10,338 nt of DNA, taken from NCBI GenBank assembly GCA_022562835.1, contig JADFOM010000069.1:1-10338 (forward strand), in the 5' to 3' direction. Source of the stretch: Acidobacteriota bacterium (GTDB lineage Bacteria > Actinomycetota > Acidimicrobiia > Acidimicrobiales > SHLQ01). Shown here piece by piece: positions 5,449 to 10,338 of this stretch (position 1 is the first letter of the stretch; each line of letters starts with the position of its first letter). Position numbers and translations under genes: made by a program. A model generated the notes under the pieces. It was not told where the DNA came from. It saw nothing but the letters and a program-made list of their open reading frames with translations, and searched no databases.

Positions 5449-5829
5449 TCAGTCTTCCGTCAGGGCACGGTAGGCGTCGGCATCGAGTAGCGCGTCGATC
5501 GCGGCTGGATCACTCGGTTCAATTACGCAGATCCAGCCATCGCCGTATGGGTCGTCGTTGAGACTCTCCGGTGACTGGGTCAACGTATCGTTGACATGCA
5601 TGATCGTGCCGCTTATCGGCGCATATAGGTCCGACACCGACTTCGTTGACTCGACCTCGCCGAAGCCGTCACCCGCACTTATCGCCGTTCCCGTCGAGGG
5701 CAGCTCAACGAACACTATGTCGCCGAGGGCGTCCTGTGCGTAATCGGTGATGCCCACCCGGATCTTGTCACCCTCGACACGAGCCCACTCGTGGTCTGTC
5801 GAGTAGCGGAGATCGTCTGGCACGTTCAT
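5449..5829 (-). CDS. gcvH: Glycine cleavage system H protein
   Basis: This is the lipoyl carrier that shuttles the aminomethyl group between the P and T proteins of the cytoplasmic glycine cleavage system. The 126-residue length is standard. The sequence opens with P-D-D-L-R-Y-S-T-D-H-E-W, continues through G-I-T-D-Y-A-Q-D-A-L-G-D-I-V-F-V-E-L-P, and carries the lipoylation segment G-E-V-E-S-T-K-S-V-S, with Lys63 as attachment site. The C-terminal half contains N-D-D-P-Y-G-D-G-W-I. The frame extends to a TTG at 5850, but ATG 5829 is chosen because it matches the family N-terminus and has AGG 9 nt upstream. It heads the gcvH-garA-ftsR-hpt run, with the downstream ATG two bases beyond its stop. 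A promoter candidate lies just upstream. Confidence 0.96.
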   Translation of the reverse strand: MNVPDDLRYSTDHEWARVEGDKIRVGITDYAQDALGDIVFVELPSTGTAISAGDGFGEVESTKSVSDLYAPISGTIMHVNDTLTQSPESLNDDPYGDGWICVIEPSDPAAIDALLDADAYRALTED

Positions 5830-5846
5830 CTGACAGAACCTACCGG

Positions 5847-5878
5847 ACAATAGCGTGCTCGTCCCACGCTGCGGTCAA
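5847..5878 (-). promoter_or_regulatory. Candidate promoter for the gcvH operon
   Basis: On the minus strand TTGACC (5873-5878) matches a -35 box, and TATTGT (5847-5852) matches the actinobacterial TANNNT -10 pattern. The spacer is 20 nt, longer than the usual 17-18. It would place the transcript start about 10-15 nt before the gcvH ATG, giving a very short leader. The 5851-5934 gap shows no clear terminator for the pgsA-type gene. Confidence 0.4.
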
Positions 5879-5934
5879 CACTTGTCTTCCAACACTCGCC
5901 AGGCGCGCGAAAACACCGCTCCCTCTCACCGCGC

Positions 5935-6540
5935 CTAGCGCGCCACGCGACCTCGCTTCAGTGCGTCACGAGCGATCGGGATGTACTCAGCGGCGGACAG
6001 ATAGCTAAATATCAACCCCGGGATGCCAAAGACCCAAGCCCCGATCATGAACAGGTCGGCGCCAAATGCGCTGGAGTTTCCAGCCAGGAACATCGGATAG
6101 GAAACCAGCAGACCGAACGTGCCGCACTTTCCCCACCAGGTGACATCGAAGCGCCGAGCGCCGAGAAGCGCCAACACGATCGCAGTCGCTCCAACAGCAA
6201 CCTCGCGTACAAGCGTGGCGACACCGAACCACAAAGGAACCGAGCCGTCGATGATGATCGACACGACGCCGACCACGAGCACCAGGCGGTCAGCGGTCGG
6301 ATCAAGCACCTTGCCAAGTTCGGAGATCTGGTCAAGTCGCCGCGCGAGATATCCGTCTACCCAGTCGGTCGCGCCGATCAAGCCCAGCAGCGCTGCGGCC
6401 TCCCAGCGGGCCTCAAGACCGAACAGAAGATATAGAAACACAGGGATGAGCAGAAGCCGTACGACGGTGACCGCGTTCGGCCATGTCAGGATGCGATCCT
6501 CTGTGATGCCCAATGTCGTATCGTCACGAGGGTCCAGCAT
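5935..6540 (-). CDS. pgsA: CDP-alcohol phosphatidyltransferase (PgsA-type)
   Basis: This integral membrane enzyme of phospholipid synthesis transfers a phosphatidyl group from CDP-diacylglycerol to an alcohol such as glycerol-3-phosphate. The family signature D-x2-D-G-x2-A-R-x8-G-x3-D-x3-D is complete (Asp59, Asp62, Asp80, Asp84). Several hydrophobic segments follow the order expected for the family, starting at about residues 28-42. The 201-residue length is typical. Start ATG 6540 is preferred over an in-frame ATG at 6573, which would overlap the start of the divergent HIT gene. The alcohol substrate cannot be read from the sequence. The closest locus analogue is mycobacterial pgsA2, whose own specificity differs from classical phosphatidylglycerophosphate synthase, so the symbol is provisional. 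A paralogue with another alcohol acceptor is possible. Confidence 0.9.
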   Translation of the reverse strand: MLDPRDDTTLGITEDRILTWPNAVTVVRLLLIPVFLYLLFGLEARWEAAALLGLIGATDWVDGYLARRLDQISELGKVLDPTADRLVLVVGVVSIIIDGSVPLWFGVATLVREVAVGATAIVLALLGARRFDVTWWGKCGTFGLLVSYPMFLAGNSSAFGADLFMIGAWVFGIPGLIFSYLSAAEYIPIARDALKRGRVAR

Positions 6541-6566
6541 GATCCCAGAGCATAGGATGCGTGACG
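6541..6566. promoter_or_regulatory. 26-nt divergent start region between the pgsA-type and HIT genes
   Basis: Only 26 bases separate the two start codons. On the minus strand TATGCT (6549-6554) lies 8 nt before the pgsA ATG. On the plus strand TAGGAT (6553-6558) lies 8 nt before the HIT ATG. Both fit the TANNNT -10 pattern and overlap by two bases, so the transcripts would be leaderless or nearly so. No convincing -35 boxes are visible, and AGGA within the plus-strand box could instead act as a ribosome-binding site. Low certainty. Confidence 0.3.
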
Positions 6567-6995
6567 ATGGCATCGATCTTTACCCGTATCGCCCAGGGCG
6601 AAATCCCGTCACGCACGATCTGGCGCGACGGGCGCTGTTTCGCGATGCTCGACATCCGCCCGTTGAGCGACGGTCACGTGCTGGTCATTCCCTTCGAGGA
6701 GATAGATCAGTGGACAGACCTCGACGAGACCCTCGCCGCACACCTCTTCACGGTCGCACATCGCATCTCGCTAGCCCAGCGAAGCGCGTTCTCACCAGCT
6801 CGCGTCGCGCTAATAGTCGCCGGGTTCGAGGTGCCTCATACGCACCTGCACGTAATTCCCGCCGATTCGATGACCAATCTTGACTTCTCGACAGCCGACA
6901 CAGAACCAGATCAGTCGCGTCTTAACTCGTTGGCCGATCAGCTCAAGTCGTCCCTGCGCGCACTTGGTCACGGCGAATTCGTCGTCGACGGCTGA
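6567..6995 (+). CDS. HIT-family nucleotide hydrolase/transferase
   Basis: This is a 142-residue cytoplasmic protein of the histidine-triad superfamily, which hydrolyses nucleoside phosphoramidates, dinucleoside polyphosphates or nucleotidyl adducts. It opens with the classic S-I-F-T-R-I-A-Q-G-E-I-P and has G-H-V-L-V-I-P at 36-42 and the catalytic triad V-P-H-T-H-L-H-V-I-P (His91, His93, His95). ATG 6567 is preferred over GTG 6561 because AGGA lies 9 nt upstream of the ATG. The exact substrate cannot be told from the sequence; Hint-like purine phosphoramidase activity is the general family expectation. It is transcribed away from the pgsA-type gene and ends 18 nt before the SRAP stop, so those two genes converge. 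Confidence 0.94.
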   Translation: MASIFTRIAQGEIPSRTIWRDGRCFAMLDIRPLSDGHVLVIPFEEIDQWTDLDETLAAHLFTVAHRISLAQRSAFSPARVALIVAGFEVPHTHLHVIPADSMTNLDFSTADTEPDQSRLNSLADQLKSSLRALGHGEFVVDG

Positions 6996-7013
6996 GCATC
7001 GTCGGGCGACTCC

Positions 7014-7706
7014 TCAGAGCGCGTCAATCAGATGGGCTCCCTTGTTTCGGGCGTTGTTGACCTCGGTCGCTACAGGGTGCATGTTGATCAGATCATCAGG
7101 CGCTGGCACCAGCAATGCGCTCAGCGCATCGGTGTCATCGTTGCTCGCGTCGAGCCATTTAGCCCACTCGCTGGGAGGAAGAATCACCGGCATGCGGTGA
7201 TGAATTTCTGCCATCTTCTCATTCGGGGAACCCGTGATGATCGTCGTCGATTGTAAAACTTCGCCGACGTACTCGCCGTCCTCGTTCTTCGCCTGCCAGG
7301 TCTCATACAAACCTGCGAACCCCATCATGTCGCCGTCTGCTCGGTATATGTAAAAGGGCTGTTTACGATCCTCGCCCTCAACCTTTGTCCACTCGTAGAA
7401 GCCGTCGACCGGGATGATGCACCGCTTTCGTCTAAATGCAGAGCGGTAGGCGTTCTTGGTAGCGATGGTCTCGGAGCGGGCGTTGATCATCTTGTTGCCG
7501 ATGCTGGGATCCTTCGCCCAGTGGGGCACCAGTCCCCACCGGTACACATCGAGAGAACGGACCTCTTTGCGTTCGGCCACCGCATACACGCCAACGGTTG
7601 GAGCAACGTTGTAGTTGGGTTCGAGGTCGACGTCTGCAACGGCGTCTACACCGAAGTATTTGGCAATCTCATCGGCTGTCGAGCTCGACACATACCGGCC
7701 ACACAT
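7014..7706 (-). CDS. yedK: SRAP domain protein, abasic-site shielding (YedK/HMCES type)
   Basis: This 230-residue cytoplasmic protein belongs to the family that forms a thiazolidine DNA-protein crosslink with abasic sites in single-stranded DNA. The nucleophile must be Cys2 after Met removal, and the start at ATG 7706 gives exactly M-C-G-R-Y. A strong GAGGAG sits 6 nt upstream, whereas the longer frame back to 7730 would bury the Cys. Other active-site positions are present: Asn75 in N-A-R-S-E-T, Glu105 in G-F-Y-E-W, and His169 in H-H-R-M-P-V-I-L. The segment W-G-L-V-P-H-W-A near 57-64 is also typical. The role is genome maintenance at stalled forks. It converges with the HIT gene, and the membrane-protein gene ends 48 nt upstream on the same strand, so the two may be co-transcribed. 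Confidence 0.96.
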   Translation of the reverse strand: MCGRYVSSSTADEIAKYFGVDAVADVDLEPNYNVAPTVGVYAVAERKEVRSLDVYRWGLVPHWAKDPSIGNKMINARSETIATKNAYRSAFRRKRCIIPVDGFYEWTKVEGEDRKQPFYIYRADGDMMGFAGLYETWQAKNEDGEYVGEVLQSTTIITGSPNEKMAEIHHRMPVILPPSEWAKWLDASNDDTDALSALLVPAPDDLINMHPVATEVNNARNKGAHLIDAL

Positions 7707-7712
7707 CTCTTG

Positions 7713-7718
7713 CTCCTC
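7713..7718 (-). promoter_or_regulatory. Ribosome-binding site that fixes the SRAP start at Met-Cys
   Basis: GAGGAG on the minus strand is 6 nt before ATG 7706-7704. It supports translation starting at Met1-Cys2, which the chemistry of the family requires. Confidence 0.8.
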
Positions 7719-7754
7719 GCTCATCGACAAAACCTGTCGTCCGGGCAGGAACGG

Positions 7755-8693
7755 TCATAACAATGTGCACGAACCCGAAGTCTCGCCCAGGTCGAAGTTG
7801 ACCTCGGACCCCTCATCGCCGCCGAAGATCGGAACCTCGAGTTTCTGTCCCTGATCCACTTCGACCGATCCCCTCACACTGGCCAGGTCATAACCGTCGA
7901 GTGGTGTTCGGAGCTGCACCCGCACGCTCGACCACGTGCCAGAGCCGCCTTCGGCCAGATCGAAGCTGCCGGGACGAACGTCGAGGTCGTACATCACGAC
8001 GCGTTCGCCAAGACACCACACGGTGAGCGGCCGCCCCAACACCTCGTCCTGGCAGGCCCCGTCGGCGCCTTCATGATAGGCGACGTCGATCGGCCGAAGA
8101 TCGGCGGTCGTAGCGGTCAACAACACACAGAGATCCTCGTACCAGCCGTCGTCTGATCCCACCAGGACGACCTGTGGGCTGCCCGCGTATGTCATCACCG
8201 TGGCCCAGACCGAGTCGAGAGCGACGGGCAAGAGCCGGGGCGACGGATCGTTCACGACGCGTTCGATTTGCTCACCCTCGCCCTCCTGGACCACCAGCGC
8301 GAAGTCCAACGATGAGGTGAGCGCCTCGCTGGGCTCTGGCGGCGGTCCGTCTCTCACCGGTTCGTCACTTTGCACGGCGAGCTCTTCGAAGACGATCGTT
8401 CCCGCGACGGGTTCGTCCTCAGAGAGTGCGACGAAGGCAGCGACCACCCCGCCAACGATCACAACGAGAGTGAGCGCGCCCAGCGCAAGGTAGATACGGC
8501 GCTGATCGCGCGCCTCATCGAGGTCTTGCACCATCTGGGCTTCGTCGAGCTGTTCGTCGAGGGTCAGCGGCCCGAACGCCTCCGATGCCTTGCCACCGGC
8601 GAGAAGGTCTTCCCAGACGACGCGCATCTCCGCCGGCATCCGATCGAGAATCGGTGCAAAGCGATCCTGTTCATCCGGGCCGAACATCATCAT
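7755..8693 (-). CDS. Single-pass membrane protein of unknown function
   Basis: I do not recognise a family. Numbering from the ATG at 8693, residues 1-65 are hydrophilic and acidic (likely cytoplasmic), 67-90 form a strong transmembrane helix rich in Val, Ala and Gly, and about 91-312 are an acidic, probably extracytoplasmic domain. That domain has a Pro/Glu-rich tether (about 91-125) and a beta-rich body with several Cys residues (in D-L-C-V-L-L, G-A-C-Q-D, V-W-C-L-G and the terminal G-S-C-T-L-L) that could form disulfides. The three consecutive ATGs at 8685-8693 have no ribosome-binding site, and the same frame continues upstream as apparent coding sequence, so the true N-terminus is probably longer. 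The topology resembles anti-sigma-like or tethered sensor proteins, but no motif supports a specific role. Its stop is 48 nt upstream of the SRAP start. Confidence 0.75.
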   Translation of the reverse strand: MMMFGPDEQDRFAPILDRMPAEMRVVWEDLLAGGKASEAFGPLTLDEQLDEAQMVQDLDEARDQRRIYLALGALTLVVIVGGVVAAFVALSEDEPVAGTIVFEELAVQSDEPVRDGPPPEPSEALTSSLDFALVVQEGEGEQIERVVNDPSPRLLPVALDSVWATVMTYAGSPQVVLVGSDDGWYEDLCVLLTATTADLRPIDVAYHEGADGACQDEVLGRPLTVWCLGERVVMYDLDVRPGSFDLAEGGSGTWSSVRVQLRTPLDGYDLASVRGSVEVDQGQKLEVPIFGGDEGSEVNFDLGETSGSCTLL

Positions 8694-8978
8694 CAGACCG
8701 TTCGACCGTGCGTACTCGGCGGTGTCGTCGTTCGGTTCTACCTCTCGCCCGTCGAGTATCCGGTCGAGGAATTCGCGGATGACTGCATCAGCTTGCTCTT
8801 CGGTCCAAGTCGCACCGCTGGGTAGAACAAATCCAGCGAAGCGTGCATCGGAGGGCCGACGGCGAGTGCGGAAGAAGCCGGTGCGTTGCGCGAAGGCCTC
8901 ACGCGGTGCCGCGGCTGGGTCAGGACCGTAGTCCTCCAGTTCGGTTTCTTCGGGGTCTTGATCGGTGATCGCGCAAGG
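8694..8978 (-). other. In-frame coding extension of the membrane protein without a standard start codon
   Basis: Reading upstream from 8693 in the same frame, 95 codons stay open to a TAG at 8979-8981. The translation looks like real protein: acidic near the start, then R-T-G-F-F-R-T-R-R-R, F-A-G-F-V-L-P-S-G, and an amphipathic stretch around E-E-Q-A-D-A-V-I-R-E-F-L. Third positions are GC-rich, as in the downstream part. No ATG, GTG or TTG occurs in frame. Candidates are CTG at 8939-8937 or ATC at 8969-8967, which would begin I-T-D-Q-D-P. Three codons upstream of the TAG there is an in-frame TTG (8990) with GAAGG 4 nt before it. Either a rare start codon is used, or a frameshift, point mutation or base error has removed the start. 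Confidence 0.55.
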
Positions 8979-9020
8979 CTACGGGTCCAACACGCCTTCG
9001 TGGTGTCATGCGCCTCGTGT

Positions 9021-9049
9021 GTCCTGCCGGGTCCCCGCACCGCTACCAT
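9021..9049 (+). promoter_or_regulatory. Candidate promoter for tRNA-Pro
   Basis: TACCAT (9044-9049) fits the actinobacterial TANNNT -10 pattern and ends 10 nt before the first base of the tRNA. The matching -35 position (9021-9026, GTCCTG, 17-nt spacer) is a poor match to TTGACA. The -10 is plausible; the -35 is not convincing. Confidence 0.35.
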
Positions 9050-9059
9050 GTTGCGCTCA

Positions 9060-9137
9060 CGGGCTGTGGCGCAGCTTGGTTAGCGCGTCGGTCTGGGGGA
9101 CCGAAGGTCGGAGGTTCAAATCCTCTCAGCCCGACCA
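9060..9137 (+). tRNA. tRNA-Pro (anticodon GGG), CCA encoded
   Basis: The cloverleaf can be read directly. Acceptor CGGGCTG (9060-9066) pairs with CAGCCCG (9127-9133); discriminator A is followed by encoded CCA (9135-9137). The D-stem is GCGC/GCGC around AGCTTGGTTA. The anticodon stem TCGGT/ACCGA encloses loop CTGGGGG, giving anticodon GGG. The T-stem GGAGG/CCTCT (one G-U pair) encloses TTCAAAT. C1-G72 with A73 is typical of bacterial proline tRNA. It reads CCC directly and, with wobble, CCU. The tyrosine recombinase gene ends 13 nt downstream on the opposite strand, marking this tRNA as a probable integration site. Confidence 0.96.
9110..9137 (+). other. Probable attachment site at the 3' end of tRNA-Pro
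   Basis: Tyrosine recombinases of integrative elements commonly recombine within the anticodon or T-arm to 3' end of a tRNA and restore the tRNA sequence. The recombinase directly beyond the 3' end fits this. I see no second copy of the T-arm/acceptor sequence between 9150 and 10338, so the other attachment site would lie outside the window or be lost. Exact core boundaries are unknown; this is inferred from position. Confidence 0.35.
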
Positions 9138-9150
9138 ACATAACCGCAGG

Positions 9151-9888
9151 TCAGAGCGTTTTCCGACTCGGATCGAACTCGAGAACATCGGCTGTAGTCC
9201 GCGAAAAGTCCGCGAGATTCTCAGAAGCGGCCGCGGACATCACCTCATCGAGACCTTCGGTCAGCGCCTCGTCCAGGGACGGCAAGAGGTGCCCGTACCG
9301 GTCGAGTGACGTGGTCACCGACGAGTGCCCCAAACGCTCCATAATCGTCCGCGGATGCGCACCCTGAGCGATCAGCAACGCCGCGCAGGTATGACGCAGA
9401 TCGTGGAACCGGAGCGGCGCCAGTCCCGCGGCTTCGACGGCTGGTTTGAAGTGCCTGGGGTACCAGTTCGATGGCCGCATCGGCTCCCCCGTCGGCGTAG
9501 CGAACACGAACGCTTCGGGATCGTCCGCTATCCCGCGGACGGCGAGATGTTCGGCGAGATCGTCGACGAGCAACCTTGGCAGAGCGACCGATCTACTCGC
9601 GTAGGTTTTAGTCGGTCCGAGCTGGACCTCGCCGTGCGCCTCGGACAGTGACTCGGTGACATTGACCGAACCGCGCATCAGGTCCAACCGCTTGACCTTG
9701 AGCGCTGCGACCTCCCCTGCCCGCAGACCTGTGTACGCAGCGAACCGCACGAGGGTGGAGTACTCAGGTCCGATCGTGTTGGCCAAGTGCTCGACCTCCT
9801 CGGGCGTCAGGAACCGCATCTCGTCGCGCGGCAGCTCATGAGCGACGACTACCAGAATCCCGTTGACCTCGAAGCGAAGCGCCGTCAA
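9151..9888 (-). CDS. Tyrosine recombinase/integrase, catalytic domain with N-terminal region missing
   Basis: This 245-residue site-specific recombinase is of the phage/integrative-element type. The catalytic domain is complete: Arg56 in T-G-L-R-A-G-E, Lys94 in P-T-K-T, His162 and Arg165 in H-D-L-R-H, His188 in L-G-H-S-S, and nucleophile Tyr198 in D-R-Y-G-H. Family members usually have another 100-150 residues at the N-terminus with arm-binding and SAM-like core-binding domains. Here homologous sequence seems to begin only near P-R-D-E-M-R-F-L. The frame stays open upstream to a TGA at 10039-10041, but that part does not look like an integrase arm, and the only usable start is TTG 9888. It is probably a truncated remnant, though a short functional form cannot be excluded. 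Its 3' end faces tRNA-Pro, 13 nt away. Confidence 0.88.
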   Translation of the reverse strand: MTALRFEVNGILVVVAHELPRDEMRFLTPEEVEHLANTIGPEYSTLVRFAAYTGLRAGEVAALKVKRLDLMRGSVNVTESLSEAHGEVQLGPTKTYASRSVALPRLLVDDLAEHLAVRGIADDPEAFVFATPTGEPMRPSNWYPRHFKPAVEAAGLAPLRFHDLRHTCAALLIAQGAHPRTIMERLGHSSVTTSLDRYGHLLPSLDEALTEGLDEVMSAAASENLADFSRTTADVLEFDPSRKTL

Positions 9889-9906
9889 CCCATCGACGCC
9901 GGCGAC

Positions 9907-9929
9907 GCTCCGGGCGATGAACCCGGAGC
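9907..9929. repeat. Perfect 8-bp inverted repeat
   Basis: GCTCCGGG (9907-9914) and CCCGGAGC (9922-9929) are perfect reverse complements around a 7-nt spacer. No T-run flanks it on either strand, so it is not a classical terminator. It lies 19 nt upstream of the only possible integrase start and may be a recombinase or excisionase-related site, or part of the leader. Function unknown. Confidence 0.45.
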
Positions 9930-10228
9930 CGACTACCCGAACCTGGTGACAGTTACGGAATAGCTCGCCACGTTCACACGTTGCGGCGCCGCGACGACAG
10001 GTTCCCTGAGCCGGGAAGCTGGCATAGCTTGTTGCTCGTCACCAGGCAGAACGAGTCCTAGCGGTTACGCCATGTCGCCGACGTGCCCTCGATCGAGGAC
10101 GATGTTGGCAGCTGGGAAAGAGCCTTGCTCACGATTGAGTTTGACCTCATAACTTTGCGTTTACGCTCAGCGGTCTCCCTCTGCGTGTTTGCAACGATCG
10201 CGTGAGTTAGCACAGCGCTTATCGGTGG

Positions 10229-10338
10229 CTATGGCGTTTCGTTCAGTTCGAGGGTTGAAGGGTGGAAAAGTTCATCGACCGAAAGCTCTCGAGCTGTCAG
10301 CCCCTGCTCGTGCGTGTAACGCAGGAGTGTTGTCAGCG
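10229..10338 (-). CDS. Possible partial reading frame running off the right edge
   Basis: On the minus strand a frame is open from the window edge to a TAG at 10229-10231. It gives 35 residues with a balanced composition (R-Y-T-H-E-Q-G-L-T-A-R-E-L-S-V-D-E-L-F). On the plus strand an ATG at 10231 also opens a frame to the edge, rich in Lys, Arg and Ala. I cannot decide between them, and both may be non-coding. The minus-strand version looks slightly more protein-like. No family is recognised. Confidence 0.2.
   Translation of the reverse strand, partial: LTTLLRYTHEQGLTARELSVDELFHPSTLELNETP

Larger units (their letters stand above)
9889..10338. other. Region without a convincing gene, upstream of the integrase remnant
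   Basis: No ORF longer than about 60 codons with coding character is visible on either strand, apart from the upward extension of the integrase frame to 10038, which has unremarkable residue content. A 30-codon minus-strand stretch ending at a TAA (10065-10067) reads as plausible protein (N-R-E-Q-G-S-F-P-A-A-N-I-V-L-D-R-G) but has no start. Two short frames run off the right edge. The base composition from about 10130 is visibly less GC-rich than the core genes, which fits a decayed mobile element. Confidence 0.5.

Noticed and set aside
5851..5934. Glycine riboswitch upstream of gcvH
   Set aside because: The gap is only about 85 nt, and I see no tandem aptamer-like helices or conserved purine-rich cores.
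6119..6883. 254-codon plus-strand open frame across the pgsA-type and HIT genes
   Set aside because: It is antisense to the pgsA-type gene and then in the wrong frame of the HIT gene. The translation is Ser/Thr/Arg/Pro-rich low complexity.
8738..9049. 103-codon minus-strand frame starting at ATG 9049 as the N-terminus of the membrane protein
   Set aside because: It is in a different frame and its residues look like shifted coding sequence. The frame continuous with the membrane protein has much better coding character.

Overview
The window looks like chromosomal DNA from a high-GC actinobacterium. The main evidence is the block gcvH / FHA protein (GarA-type) / MerR regulator (FtsR-type) / bifunctional nuclease (DUF151) / second MerR regulator, with a pgsA-type gene just upstream. 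As I recall it, this order matches the Mycobacterium tuberculosis Rv1822-Rv1830 neighbourhood. Codon use is GC-rich at third positions, most genes end in TGA, and the tRNA gene encodes its own CCA. I would guess an acidimicrobial or similar environmental lineage, but the sequence alone does not prove the class.

Layout. Positions 1-713 hold the end of an unidentified gene, a long imperfect hairpin (53-98) and a lipoprotein gene of the TlpA/ResA thioredoxin type. That gene is interrupted by one in-frame TGA, exactly where the first catalytic cysteine belongs (W-A-P-H-[TGA]-P-T-C). The frame stays open and thioredoxin-like for 96 more codons, and a GC-rich stem-loop starts just after the TGA. 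I read this as a selenoprotein with a U-x-x-C redox centre; it is the standout feature. From 753 to 6540 everything lies on the minus strand. In transcription order it runs pgsA-type phosphatidyltransferase, gcvH, FHA protein, ftsR-type regulator, hpt, bifunctional nuclease, MerR regulator, PD-(D/E)XK-like small protein, gcvT. Several junctions overlap or are only 1-6 nt apart, which suggests one or a few operons. The block joins glycine cleavage (H and T proteins), its likely FHA-based metabolic regulator, purine salvage and two MerR regulators; gcvP is not in the window.

At 6541-6566 a very short divergent gap separates pgsA from a plus-strand HIT-family hydrolase gene. The HIT gene converges on a minus-strand SRAP (YedK/HMCES-type) gene for abasic-site protection. 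Upstream of that lies a minus-strand single-pass membrane protein of unknown function, whose reading frame continues about 95 codons beyond its first ATG without a standard start codon.

The right end (9060-10338) is a tRNA-Pro(GGG) gene followed 13 nt later by a convergent tyrosine recombinase that keeps all catalytic residues but lacks an N-terminal arm. This is the usual appearance of an element integrated at a tRNA. The last 450 bases have no convincing gene, only a perfect 8-bp hairpin and weak partial frames.
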